A DNA stretch of 64,000 nt, taken from positions 10,289,600 through 10,353,599 of the forward strand of contig JACDQD010000007.1 in assembly GCA_019843655.1 (NCBI GenBank), read 5' to 3'. Source of the DNA: Lethocerus indicus (taxonomy: Eukaryota; Arthropoda; Insecta; Hemiptera; Belostomatidae). A model generated the notes under the pieces. The model ran no database searches and was not told where the DNA came from. It was given only the letters and a program-made list of their open reading frames with translations. The translations under genes and the position numbers were made by a program. Below are positions 42,401 through 54,669 of this stretch, one piece after another. The first letter of the stretch is position 1. Every line of letters starts with the position of its first letter.

Positions 42401-45302
42401 TTCTACACGAATATTCTGGACTGAACCCCGGACCCGACATCGAATGGAGCGTCGAACCGACCCTGAAATTCCCGATAGATTTATTATACTTTGTAACAAT
42501 TTGAAATTAATTAAACGTATAGCGCTATTCAAATTTATATTGTCGGACGGGAGGGTAATTGTTTCTGGAGGCCTTACAATGGATCTTTACGGACAAAGTG
42601 AACTCATTACGTAAGACAATAATTGAAGGCTAGCCGGGGCCGGGTTGTGACTTAATGGGGCGTAGTTATCGCATTGTAGGTGGTGTATAATTCAGCAACG
42701 AGTCGACGGACGGTATTCAGGGGGAGGGTATTCAGCGCCCCGGGGACAAACTGCTTTGTCTTAACTTGGCATAATACGCTCTTCTTGTTATTATCTCACC
42801 GCCGGGGGCTTTCAATAGGCCCCCAGCACCAATGGGGTTTTGAAAATCGTGATAATTAGCCCCTTTCAAGAGGAAACGGCCGCGTCTATACAAAGCACGT
42901 TTTAAATCGTACCGAATTTTAAATATATTATATTAAATTAATGATTCAACGGCAAGCAATCCAGCGAATTGCGATTTTAGTCCATTTGGATATAATAGTA
43001 ATGAAAGAGAGTTTAAAATAATTTGAAGCTCTGAACAACGGTCGACCCTAAACCGACCATAAAACGACACTTCGGAAGTAAATGTGCTCCAAAATATTCA
43101 ATACTATCGCAATACTTATCAAGAAAACTGTTCATTACGAAGTATAACGATAGTCTTCTGTTATAGCATTTTTTCTTTCGATGGGCCAACAAAGGGTTTA
43201 GAGGCCTACAAATTATGGTGATAGTTTTTTGGTCTGCTCAGTTTCTCTGTATTTTGTAGTGTTATTGGAGAATCGATCTCAGTTTGTACGGCTTCTGTAT
43301 TGTAAGCTAGAAATTCTGAAAACGGAGCCACTATTAATGCCTGTCACACGTCACGGAATTTCTCCGAAAAACAAATGTTAAAGCCGTCGTATTTTCCGAG
43401 CGTACGTTGAACACATGCAGTGTCGGTACGCCGTCGGTGATATTGACGATGAATACTGATGACCTGCAATATGAGTACCTCTCTCACTTGAACAACCTTC
43501 GTCGCTGCGACAACGAAATCGAACGTTCGAACTGCTCCGCGAATCGAATCGTGCACCTGGGGAAGCGAAAATGTGAGCGAGGAAAGTGTGAACAGGACAA
43601 TATAAGGAGACAACAACCCGAGGGGAACCTGATCCTGATGACTGCGGAAAGTAAAGTGAGTGTCGTCCTCTATCCTACGTACGGCGGCCCTAACACCGCT
43701 GCCTCCACACGCCACTGTCCTCCTGATTGGCCTCGATTTTTCTCGTAGTTTCTTTCTACGCAGACACGCATCTTTTTCTTATCCTGCCCGCCAGGATCTG
43801 TAGCCCCCCCTAGGATCCTAGCCCCTCTAGAAACCGCTCGCTTTCTCTCCATCGGATCCAAATCGACGCGTCCGTGCCCTCGATTGGTTTGTGAAGAACT
43901 TGAATCATTTGATAGGCTACCCGTATCTAAAAAGTCTGTGCGTACTACTTAAAGTAATTGAAACCGACCCGTCATTCTAAAGAACAAACTCTCAAAAGTA
44001 ATACTCCCATCTTATCGAGCGCAATTTGTACTATATATTCAAATAAAAAAATAATAAATTTCGAAATATTTGTGTACTGGCTATAACGGATTTCAATTAC
44101 CACAATTTGTGAAATTATCGTCAATTCTATCTTTAATTTATAGGAATGTATATTTACAGCTTTAATATATTTCTTGCCAATGTTTACTAAATGATTATAT
44201 TTTCTCCGACATACCTCTGATGAAAAAAACAATTTAACTCATTTTTATTAGCTTTCTGCCGACCACTGTGGTTTCACTTAACCACACATGCGTGGTAAGG
44301 GAAATAAAACCGGTGTGAGAAATTGGTCCGACGACTGATAAAAAACATACCACGAAAGACATTCCTAATGCCCGCTGATTTTGTTTTCCCCTATAAACAA
44401 TACAAATTGCCCAATAGATAACCAATTAAGAGGATAATAAAAAAAACGTTAATTGAGACATCAGATTGAAGATAACGGCGGAAAGACAGTTCAATTGGTC
44501 TGAACGGAGCTCGGCAATTGTGACCGGAGAAATGAAAATTTAAATGGGAACTCGATGAATTTATTTGGAAAATTATAATAAGCGTCAATTAAGAAGTAAA
44601 AGCGGAGTTATAAAAACTATGGGGAGAGAAAAAGAAGAAGGTGAGAAAGGGAAACTCGACTGGAAACAGGAACGAGACGACTCCAGTCGAAAAGTAGAAC
44701 TCAGAGGTCGTTCGGATATTCAAACGGGAAACGAACGGTTCTCCAATACTGGGTAAAAGTAGAATATAAAAATTCTCGAGGCAGTCTTATTAAAAACCGG
44801 CCCGTATAGACCGGTAAAGCAGTTCCATTTTGAGCTGCTTAGCTCTATCCCCCTTTGATCTTCCTACATTTCTAAATGAATGAATGTTTTATTTGACTCA
44901 CCAAAGTTTGAGGCGGGGAGTCTGTGTCTCACTGCCACCGCCCTCTAGCACTGGATGACTTCTGAAACAGACAAAGTATCACAGTTTGAATTTCGGATAT
45001 TCTGCCACAATTTTTCATGCCAATTGAACTAAAAGTTAAAAGTGTAAATTCCTTCAAGGCGTAAAATAAAACCGGAAACTTTAAATAATTGTACAGGTCA
45101 TCTATAATAAAGTGGTTTGTGTTAGAAATTGTGCAGTAATCGTTAGGTAAGTAAGAAATTCAATAGCGCTTATCGTTAATTATGACGGGCCACTGTCACC
45201 GCCCCCGATTTAAGAGTCTACGTTGACCGAGAGCAAAGTAAATTTATCGAACACTTTCGTCAGACTTTAAACGAAGTCGCGACAGCCTTTAAAACTCGCT
45301 CG
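36471..45302. other. Non-coding region upstream of the IR gene
   Basis: Apart from the inverted repeat at 39391-39439 I see no gene. A hairpin-capable pair CCAACAC...GTGTTGG spans 40107-40142. The 5' flank of the receptor (45100-45329) has no clear TATA box; TTTAAAAC occurs at about 45289, and the transcription start cannot be fixed. Confidence 0.6.
39391..39439. repeat. Imperfect inverted repeat (49 bp)
   Basis: TTCAGTTAATACCTAGGTTA at the left matches the reverse complement of the right arm (TTCAGTTACTTACCTAGTTA) with one insertion and a few mismatches, around a short loop. It could fold as one hairpin in RNA. There is no flanking evidence for a microRNA gene or a named element. Confidence 0.45.
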
Positions 45303-45329
45303 TGATTCGGACCGCACAAATTCGCACAA

Positions 45330-47249
45330 ATGTTCAACTTAGGTTCGTCGCTTTTGCTGTTCATAACTCCGCTTGTCGGAGGAGTCCAGATATCGGATTA
45401 CGATATATCAGGTGTCACATCGGAGTTGGAGATATTCTACCGAGTGATCCAGCTGGCGGTGGCCGCTACCGGAGGCGCGGGCTTCGGGCTAATCGTCCAA
45501 AATATGGCATGCGTCGACTCTATAGTCCGCTTAGCGAATTCGGAATATCTGCCGCTAGAACTGAGCTTTCGGCCGACACTACCTCCAGGGTAAAGGCTTT
45601 CCTCGGATTCTCCCAACTGGAGTTACTGGATATTTTACAGGAGATAAAGTTTCGCGATCCTCTAATTTATTATCTAGTGATGTCCAACAGTACCCGAGAG
45701 GCAGAAACAATCGTAGAACATCTTTGGAACAAACATAGGCTCTACAATGCCTACGCGGTGGTAGCCGATACAGTTTATACGTACGATCTCTTGACGGAGA
45801 GACCGGTGAAGATGGATCCGAACGGAGGGCTGTCTAAGGAGGTGAAGGACTGGAAAGGGAAAATATTCAAATCGGTGGTGTTCGCGAGGGCTCCCTCCAT
45901 GGTGCCTGACGACAGGACCCAGTTGGGGTACGGGGGCGACGACGCGGAGGTGCTGGCCACCCTCTGCACCACCCTCAACTTCACCTGCCTGGTCGGCCTC
46001 ACGCCGGACGGGGTGCGCTACGGCTTCAAGAGAGAAGACGGCGTCTACGCCGGCACTTTCGGCCCCCTCGTCACAATCCCAGGTAGATTTATAAAACCGT
46101 CTAAATGTACTACACTATATAGACATTAAATGGAAACTGTAATAAGAAATTGTATTTTTCTCGCGTATGTCAGCCGGGGCGGAGTTCGCGGCGAACGGAC
46201 ACTTCCAGAAATGGTACTCAACACCGGGCCTGGAGTTCAGCCACTACGTGACCGCGGAGAGGCTTTGCGTGCTCGTGCCCGCCAACCGACACCTGCCCCA
46301 TTCGGAGCTCTTCCTGAAGACGTTGGCCGACCTAGCCAGGCTGGGACTGGTGGCGGTCTACGCGCTGGTGGGGCTCACTATCCTGGCCGCCAGGAGGCTC
46401 CTCCTGGGCTCCCGAAGGACGGACGCGGGCGCCGTTATCCTGGACGTATACCGCCTACTGCTCGCCCTCCCGGTCTCCACGGCGGGCAGGACCCGCGCCG
46501 AAAATATCACCTTGGCAGCAGTTTTTCTCGGCAGCTTCTTCCTCGTCAACCATTTCCAAGGTGTGCTCGTCACTTTCACCAGCGCCCCCATGCGGCACAA
46601 GACGTTCGACACTATAGGGGAGCTGGCCGCTTCGGGGTTGCCGATTTGGTCGACGTCGCGCGACATGTACACGTTGCTGGGCGGCCCCCAGTCCAAATTG
46701 AACCTGTTACTGAAGACGGACAAGGAGATGTTGGCCGGCTACGATAAGACGGACATCGGCAGGCTCATCAGGCTCAACGTCATCTACGATCCTTCATATA
46801 CGGAATACACGGGCCTGAAGGCGAAGCGGCCCCAGCGGTTGGTGAAGGAGTGCCTAGCCACCTACTTCATAGCCTACCTGATGCCCAGGGGCTCGCCCTA
46901 CGCCCGCGGTCTGAACACGGTGATCTCTGGGCTGGTGTCCTCGGGCCTGTACTCTCTCTGGCTGCGTGGGGACGGCCTCTCTGTACCTCCGTTGAGTCGC
47001 GAGGTTATCCAGTTCCGCAAGTCCGAGCGCGCCCTCGACACCGTCGTCACCGGTGACACGGCTCCTCTCACCACCAGCGATCTATCCGTCGCTTTCGGCC
47101 TCCTCCTGTACGGCGGCTTACTAGCGCTCCTCGTCTGTTTCATCGAAATGTTAACTCATAAACGTTCTAGAAATAAATTGTTCGCCTCTCGCCGACGAAA
47201 ACACCGGGTCGCAGTCAAGAACAAACCGGCAATAGAATGGACTCTGTAG
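45330..47249 (+). CDS. Divergent ionotropic receptor (IR), two exons with an apparent one-base frameshift
   Basis: This is a ligand-gated cation channel of the arthropod IR family, expected in the plasma membrane of chemosensory neurons. The ATG at 45330 is the first after an in-frame TGA at 45303 and opens a signal peptide (about residues 1-20). The reading runs 45330-45590, shifts one base in a GGG run, continues to 46082, is spliced over 46083-46173, and runs 46174-47249, giving about 609 residues. Residues 20-195 form the N-terminal domain and about 200-300 the S1 lobe. TM1 is about 305-325, TM2 364-386 (motif NHFQGVLVTFTSAP, typical of divergent IRs in place of the glutamate-receptor SYTANLAAF), S2 390-545, and TM3 555-577 (AFGLLLYGGLLALLVCFIEM). 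A basic tail (RSRNK, SRRRKHR) follows. The exons are GC-rich against AT-richer flanks. No second receptor lies nearby. Family assignment is firm; subfamily and ligand are unknown. If the frameshift is genuine, this is a pseudogene. Confidence 0.85.
46083..46173 (+). other. Intron of the IR gene (91 bp, GT-AG, phase 1)
   Basis: The donor is CCCAG|GTAGAT. The acceptor is TTTTTCTCGCGTATGTCAG|CC, with a pyrimidine-rich tract just upstream. Splicing joins the first base of a codon (G at 46082) to CC at 46174, giving Ala, and moves reading from the upstream frame to the frame that encodes the membrane segments. The junction reads GPLVTIP-A-GAEFAANGHF, which continues the S1 lobe without a gap. Both unspliced frames meet stop codons within the interval. 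Confidence 0.85.
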
Positions 47250-47356
47250 TAGGAAACGTTTGATTAGCAAGCGGTTATTTAAAGCATAGGCAATCTTACC
47301 TATTTAAAACAACCCCGAGGTTATCTTAAAAGTAAGATAAGGGATTTAGAAAGGAA

Positions 47357-47456
47357 ATTAAAAGCAGAAGTGAATCGAATTCGATGAACGTAACCGGAGC
47401 TCGACACTGGATTAGGAACGCTCCGCGGCCGTGTTGCATAACGCCGCATAATTAAA
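47357..47456 (+). promoter_or_regulatory. Candidate poly(A) signals for the IR transcript
   Basis: There is no AATAAA in the first 200 bp after the stop at 47247-47249. Two copies of the common variant ATTAAA occur at 47357-47362 and 47451-47456. Either could serve the receptor mRNA. This is a motif match only, in AT-rich DNA. Confidence 0.25.
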
Positions 47457-47470
47457 CGCCGCCATCTCCA

Positions 47471-47512
47471 TAATTGAATTATTGATTAATGCAAATTAAC
47501 TGTAATCAATTA
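47471..47512. promoter_or_regulatory. Homeodomain/POU site cluster 3' of the IR gene
   Basis: Within 42 bp there is a P3-type paired-homeodomain dimer site TAATTGAATTA (47471-47481, fitting TAATYNRATTA), an octamer ATGCAAAT (47489-47496) and a P2-type dimer site TAATCAATTA (47503-47512). P3 sites of this form are known in insect photoreceptor promoters, and octamers bind POU proteins. The cluster lies about 220 bp downstream of the receptor stop, inside a TAAT-rich stretch. AT-rich DNA yields such words by chance, so function is inferred. Confidence 0.35.
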
Positions 47513-49317
47513 GAATTGGGAAACATTTATTACGCGTATAATTCCTTTTTAAGAGGGAGCCGGCCCGCATCCTCGACGATGCTTTAAGTTGCACAACTCG
47601 AGCCGAACGTACTCTCGCTTTCATTTTCGACCTAATATAGCTGTACGTAAAAAATCTTCTTAAGTTACATACATATACGTTATTTTTATAAAAATTGTTT
47701 TTTTAAGAAACTATAGCAATAAGTAAATAGACAATCCTAGAGTTATCTCCCTTCGAGTTATTTAGTTAAAAATACAATGCAGGACACATTATTTTCTGTC
47801 GACATTAAATAATTTTCGTCGCTCATAAAATAGATATTCGTACCAATTGTTTTTCTGAAACCAGTCCAGTGCACGTAAAGCAAAATACTGGTTTAGCGGG
47901 TATTATCCGATTCGCATCAGAAATCAAGTTTAAGATCAACTTCGTTAGTTCAACTTATCAGAAATCAATAATGCCCGGCAGACACAGCTGACATACGTCC
48001 GCGATACAACTGATTTAATAGGCCGGAACTCGCCGTTTAAGTTTAATGAAGTGAATTTTCATCACAGAGCCACAGAGGTGTTATGCAAACGGATGCGGAG
48101 ATATTCAATTAATTCGTCGAAACTTTCCGGTTGAGCAATCGGTTTGAAACTCAGAAATACTGAAGAAAGGTTCTAAATTAGGTTCTAAAAATAGTTTGGC
48201 TTCCCAGTTTAGTATGTTGTCCTAGTGGAAAAAAAGATTAATTACGGTGTTATATAACTGATTTGTAACACTGCTGTACTATTTTAAATAGTTTAGATTT
48301 TACAGTGCACTTTGTCTGTTATTATCGATTTCATTAAAGTAGGGAGTTTAGCTGAAGAAATTAATTTTTATTCTCTTACCCTAATAAAAAATACAACTCG
48401 CGAAATCATTCCAAAATGGGATCTAACATCAAAACATGTTACAGTGCGTTGTGATTTGTCTGACTTTTGTCTCCAGATGGGTCTCTAGTAATTATTACAA
48501 TAAGTCGAAATTGATCGATAGAGTGAAATCTTAAATATGATTAATAGTGAACATGATAAAAATGTCTGTGGGAGAAGAATTTACCTCGGGACAATTTCTA
48601 CTTTCATCAGCCTTCGACATGAGAGCCGGAATATATCCTATCGGGGTCATCAGAAACTCCGTTCTCCCGCCGGGGAGAGGAAATGGGACAGAGAAGTAAT
48701 GTTGGGGACGGCCGTTTGGTCCGCGCAATACCAAGGGCCGATGTATAACCGGCACGCTCGTGATTGGCAACCGGCCGTGGGTCACGTGAGGAAAATCACT
48801 TCGACAGGAGCAATTTGGGGGATGGTAGCCGTTGAAAAAAAGGAATGGGCGCTCCCTCCGGTCCTTCGTGATTCAATAGACCCCTCGTTCGCTTTACTGC
48901 CCCTGTACCGTCCCGAGTTTTTCCTTAAGGCATGACGGGAATCGACACGAGCGATTGAAAAGCCTTACTGGCATGTTAGAAGGAGTAAGGTCTGTTACAC
49001 TTTCTCTGTCATCCCTAAGCGATAGCCCTATCAAGTAATAAATTGATTTGTATCTATTTTTTAAATGGCAGTTTCTAAGGTTTACCTGACGCGAACCGTA
49101 ATATTACGGTCGGCTTTCTACTGCCGCCGCCAATTACAAAACACAGGCGCAATAAAGGAAAATCACCATGGCTCATGTTGGGTAGTCGGGGGATTGTGTC
49201 ATGGTACACGTGCAGAGTGTCATTAAATTTGAAAGGTTCGATCCAATGGGATTTAACCGGTGTTTAATGGGATGCATATATCATTGCGGTTTGCCCAGAG
49301 GGGACGATGAGAAGAAG

Positions 49318-49350
49318 GAGGAGGAGGAGGAGGTGGAGGAGGAGGAGGAG
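49318..49350. repeat. (GAG)n repeat with one GTG unit
   Basis: Five GAG units, one GTG, then five GAG units, preceded by GAAGAAG. The 76-residue acidic frame over it (49201-49431) is most likely spurious. Confidence 0.9.
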
Positions 49351-52128
49351 AAGTATTCTTTTATGAATAGCGGGGGCCACAATTCGGCCCACGTCCCATT
49401 ATCCGGTTGGCCCTTCGTTCTGTCTGTTTAAATGTCCGCGCTAACGAAACCGAAACTCAAATCTGACATTTCTATTCAACTTCAGTTCTGCCTACATAAA
49501 TCGACGTTCCTTGTCCGAGAGTCTTGCTACCAGCGGCACCGTCCACCCGTGAGGTCCACTACGTGGTCTCGGCTGAATATACAATAGGCACGTCCGCATT
49601 GCCACACCATGGATCACTGGAATGTTACTATCTAACAATCCATTTGCTATGCGAGTGGGTCCGGTGGATGATTGACTAATAATTATTTAACCAATCCAAA
49701 CAACTCATATCGTGCATAAACAATGTAAAACTATGTTTTGAAATAAAAACAATAATCACAGTACTTAACATTTTCAATGCGTTTTGGTCATTGGCTGATT
49801 AATTCATTATGAGGTTGCTAATAGTACAAAAATATTAGTCACTTTGACTACAATAAGGAGTCAAACGGATTAAACACAGATCCGTTTATCGATAGGTAAT
49901 AATTGATAATAATAAATAGTATTTTAATTTATTCGATGAAGGTATGTTGGATTATCCTGTTCCAAGCAACTGAAACATTCCTCACTTTGATCCATCCGTT
50001 CTCCGGTCCTAATATGCATTGTGAAATACCACTTTGAAGAGGTGCTCTTTCCGAATCGATCTTCATGCAGCCCACAGGCCGTCCTACGCCGAAATTGTCT
50101 ATTCTCAGGCGGACATTGTAGCGAAGCTTTGGTTTATAAGCCCGAGTTTAATCGGAGATTTCTATTCAGCGGGCAGCGGGCTTTTCAGCGGCCCGTTTAA
50201 GGGCACCGGCTTGGAATTGAATTGAATGGACAAAAGCCGGCAGCGCTACCGACACGTGGCCCCGGCATAATGCCCTCATACGAATTCCCGAGATGTAGCA
50301 ACATTTAGAATTATCGGAAAAGGCCGGCTAAGTCATTTTATATTCTCCGCCGACCAAAGGCATCGGTATGCGCCCGGTACATCTAACTACGATTATAACA
50401 TACCTATTTAATTTGTGTTGTTCGTTTGTTGGGTCGTCCGTCTTAGTTCAGCGCTCAAACAATTAGCAGCCAGGGTCTTTCTTCCAGCCGTCCACTATCT
50501 CTGGACATGTGGACAGAGATTGACCTTCTGCGGGTTTCTCTCACCGAGTGTAGACATAGGATAGGGTGATGATTAAAATGAATAATTTTGGTAACATGCT
50601 GGCTCAATTCGTTATATAATTTTAATATTTCATATATTCCCTTTGCTTCTAGTTATAACAAGCTACTTATAGAACTCGATATTAAAATGATTAACTGGCA
50701 TTTCTTTCATATATTCTGGTTATCAGGAGGGCAGTATTTTGTTTTGTTATGTACTGAAGTGACTTTCTTAAATTATTTCAGTTATATCGCCGTAGGGACA
50801 TCTATGGGACGACCATTGCATGAATTAATTTTTTTGCTAACGGGAAACATAATTTGTAAAACCGGTCAGATGAAAGTGGGATTGAAAAAACTAGTTTTTG
50901 AAATATAGTCAGGCATAGAATATCAGAAACATGGAAATTCTTACTCTAAAACCACGTTCCTTATTATGAATATTTACCGAATTAAAATCGATGCGGAGAA
51001 ACTAGAATTCGATGTAGAATCCACTTGGGTCAACGACCAACGCCAACTCTCGCGTCCCCCGCGCACGCATTTTCCTCCAACTAACCGAAGGATAATTTTT
51101 CTTATTATTCCAGACACCATGACGATTCAAATTTCGCAGTTATCGAGAGCAATAATATATCGGGAATGGTCGTAAAACGGTTGGGCGCTTATAATTAAAA
51201 TTCGACGGGCGATAAATCGGTTGTTTTGCTTGCGCCGAATAGATCTAAAGCAAAGCCCCGCCTTCGGTCGGACCTCAATTATCGTCCATTGTTGTAAACC
51301 GATACGGGTCGCAACAATAAACTGCTAACGAACCAGGCGATGAAAAAGTCCTACGCGAACCGAGTGAGTGGAGTCCCGATTCGTCCCTTTTAATAGCCGC
51401 GGTAATTGAATTTGTCGAACTGGTCCGGGGACTTTGGCGTCCGGTGGACGCTCTTGAATATTTCATGACTGTTTACATCTAATAACAATTTATCGGCGTA
51501 ACATTGCGACGGAATTACGCCCCTATTAACGATTCGTTTTTCTTTTTCCTCCGGCTACAATTATTAATCGCATTAATTTAATTTGCGGCGTTAATCGCTT
51601 TTGTAGTTACCGTCCGATTGCTCCGACTTTCACTAACTAGTTCCACCAGCGTCGGAAACGACACCATATCGTATCGGATGAGGAAGTTCCGTAGTGAAAT
51701 GACGAGATGATTGATTTCTAACCCCGTCGAATAAGTGGCAGTGCCAAATACATTATGACGATGATTTATTAATAAATGGTCAGCGATGATAAGTATTTAT
51801 TATTTTATTCCACGCTGATGCGGCACAATATGGCGCTACGCCATTCATAATTCAGTAGGAGTGTATGATTCTGTAAAATGATTCGGACGAGATAAATATA
51901 GAAATTTTGGAAACATTTTTAAGTTTAATTGGAAAATAATATTCCGCCCGAAGTAGTCGGATAAGTAGAATTCGTTTGGGCTTATAAAATAACCGAAGAA
52001 TAGCCAGTAACTTCTACAGGTCCGGGTTATATAGGAAAGCTGTTATGAAGGGAATCCCGGGGGAATAATGTACCTGGCAATAATAATCATCTATAATAAA
52101 ATAAGATAAAAAAGGTGAGTTGGTTGGT

Positions 52129-52139
52129 GGGGGGGGGGG
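52129..52139. repeat. G11 homopolymer
   Basis: Eleven consecutive G after TTGGTTGGT. Other long C/G runs are at 4472-4482 (C), 24470-24479 (C) and 29114-29123 (C). Confidence 0.85.
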
Positions 52140-53520
52140 TGTAGCGAGCCAGCCAGTCGGGCGGCTAAGTGGGTGTTGAGAGAGCCGGGTGGCGGCTATT
52201 CAGGTATTGCGGTCAGGTTCTGCATAATGCTCGGGTTCAAGATCAAGAAGAAGGGGGACTCTCAAATGGGATGAAAGTAATAATGTCGGATCCCTCGTGA
52301 CCTTCATCACATAGCCGGTGCCTCATCCTTCCTACTCCTCCAAACCTCGCCTAACCCCACCACACCACACCGCACCTCGCCTTCACCCTCCCATCGGCAC
52401 AACTGATTTTTCCTTTTTAGTATTTTTCGGACGACACACTTGATGATATTCGTCCTCATAATAATAAAGAAATTAATATCTAATAATTTACAACTAGTGT
52501 GAGGCGGGTGAGTTAAATATTTTTGAAATATTTTCTTGAATAAAACAGTTATAAGTGAGGAAAAAAATATAACCAATGTGGCCTTCCGTACGTTTGAGTT
52601 GTCACTGTTCTAGTAAAATTGCCCTAAATATCTAGGGGCCCATCCCTGTCTTAACCCCGTTACAAATCTTGTTTCCTCTACAGTTTCTTTTTTGTGAAAA
52701 AAAACTTGAGTCCGACGTCCGCATCTGGACGGTCATTAGAGGAAACAACTGTCAAAGGGGAAAACGTGTCAAAGCCGCAGAACCGTTGGCCGACGCCACT
52801 CCACAAGCCCAGTTATTTAAATTGGCCCGATCGGAACGAACCTTGCTGTTATATTACGGTCGGTAGAGAGGCCGTAATTTGTTTAAACCTGCACAAATCA
52901 CGACGAGACTGCTGAAATATGCGAAGATGTTGTTTACGCATTTTAAGATTACCAACAATCGTAAGAATGATTCCCTCCTCGTCGCTTCAATCCGGGCGCA
53001 TTTCAATCCGCCCGGCCGTTACTTTTTATTTTTATTCCGAGTTCCATATCTTAATCGCGTTTTCTAAATAAGCCCCGTCCCATCGCATCCCATTTGGGGG
53101 GCCACTCCGCCTCCGCCCCACTCTCGGCGTTTTCCAGATTGGTCGACTCCTTTTAAAGATTCCGGTTCGTTCGAGACCGCCTTCCGAAATTATCGGGACG
53201 AGTACGCCGGAATAACGACCGCGTTTCATGGCGGCGGACTCGTGCAACTCTTCGAAAAGGGGAATTCCAGTTTTCGAACAGCTTACGCTCTCGGGATATA
53301 GAGGTAATAGCCGCCCCTCCAGGGTGGAAGCTAACGGTACTGAATTTTTTTTCAATTTTATAGTAATTTATATGGGGATCCGCGAAGGTTTGAATATTCC
53401 AGCGGATCACTAAATGTACGCAAATATGACCAACCATTGAAGATCGCAGATAGGTATGTAATGTGGGGGAAAAGTTATAATAGGCCGATGTCTAGGATTC
53501 AACTCTCCGATTTGATCTAC

Positions 53521-53577
53521 ACGACTAAATTCGAATCATTTGACTTATCGCCGTCTTCAGTAGCTTTTCGTCAGTCA
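53521..53577 (-). repeat. CTGAAGA motif copy, minus strand
   Basis: The minus strand reads AAAAGCTACTGAAGACGGCG, sharing GCTACTGAAGA and the following GCG-like bases with the copies at 27555 and 36421. It is about 920 bp from the coding remnant at 54496-54669. Orientation and order match the other loci, so the two may be one element split by later sequence. Confidence 0.4.
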
Positions 53578-54495
53578 TTGGCACTGCACTTTTACTGCGG
53601 TAGTTTAATACAGAAATTGTAGATACAATTACCGACAAGCATCCAATCCGTCGTAATCTAAATTAAAATTCTTTTAATAAAATGATGGGATCCAACCAGT
53701 CAGGATTCGACATATTTTTTTAAAAAATATCCAGTTAGGCCGCATTCTATCTAAATGTCAGTCTTCAAAAGGGAAAAATGTCACCCTTATCTTCGGATTA
53801 ACCCAAAAGCCGGATTCTGACAGCCGCTCTGGTCCCCGGCTATTAAACTATGAAAAGCACTAAACGGCCCCTTCCTAATTGGAAGTATATCAGAAAGGCC
53901 ATTCAGAAAAGCGGGGCCTAACGGTACAAAGAGAGAAAAAAAGAACCCGAGGCAGGAGCCGATCTATTTACGGTTCCGTTGTGTCGAATGGGCGGTCAAT
54001 TTATGGGCAGTAAGTTATATTGGAACGGTTTGGGAGTGAATTTGCGGCTATGCGCCGGAGGGTCATTAACCAGGGGGTGACCTACCGCAATAGGCCTCCA
54101 GCTTTGACCGATACCGGCCGATTCAAACCTTCCGAGTCAACCGACTCCCTCTCTCGTATAAATTTTAATAAATTTACAACATTTAGTACTAGGACTCCAT
54201 CAGTGATTTCCATAAGGCTTTGTGCTTCTCGGTTGCCTGTTTCGTCCGATGCGGACGCCGTGTAGACATTCTGACCACGTTTGACGTTAGCAAGCGGCTA
54301 GTAGGATCGAACGAATTACAATACGAAATTTATATTTGAAATTAATATTTTGTACCGTTCATTCACATTTGTACCCAAAACTGGAAATAAGGATCTGTAA
54401 AAGTATCTTCGCAAATATTTTTTTGTAAAATGCAACGAGGATTTCTCATCGGCCCTACAAATTTGAAGATTTATATCGTTCAGTTCATTTCTTTT

Positions 54496-54669
54496 TAGTT
54501 CAATGTCTTTTCTGGATTTTCTCTCAATGCTGCCCGGTGAATGGTTCTTTAACCTTTACTTCGAACTAATTTATTCCTCTTAATCCTCTCGTCGGTATCT
54601 TCCCACGAATCTTCGTTAGGGACGATTTTCCTCGTTTCCGAGAACAGAATCCTTCCAATCTCCGTCCCT
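54496..54669 (-). pseudogene. Decayed transposon-like fragment, copy 2 of the dispersed family
   Basis: The plus strand aligns by eye with 7700-7903: CAATGCTGCCCGGTGAATGG against CAATACTGCCTGGCGACTGG, then matching TTCCTCTT and CTTCGTTA blocks. The minus strand translates to GTEIGRILFSETRKIV, later RNKLVR, and in a shifted frame LKNHSPGSIERKSRKD. The LKN.SPGSI core is shared with the other two copies. An internal frameshift and stop show it is dead. Confidence 0.55.

Larger units (their letters stand above)
47513..53520. other. Non-coding region downstream of the IR gene
   Basis: No further receptor exon is visible on either strand. The GAG repeat (49318-49350) and G11 tract (52129-52139) are the only clear elements. 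The 132-codon frame at 48537 shows no family features. Confidence 0.6.

Noticed and set aside
45414..45588. A short intron to explain the frame change in the IR gene
   Set aside because: No GT donor of the right phase pairs with the CCAG acceptor. Other acceptors would delete sequence that looks coding, and they lack a pyrimidine tract.
45302..45589. Upstream part of the second IR frame as the real N-terminus
   Set aside because: It is Arg-rich and lacks a signal peptide, while the ATG at 45330 in the other frame gives a good signal peptide and receptor-like sequence.
46130..46747. 205-codon frame across the IR exon
   Set aside because: A shifted-frame shadow of the true exon, rich in Arg, Pro and Gly as expected from GC-rich coding DNA read out of frame.
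48537..48935. 132-codon plus-strand frame near the IR gene
   Set aside because: No receptor or other family features; the opposite strand is also open.
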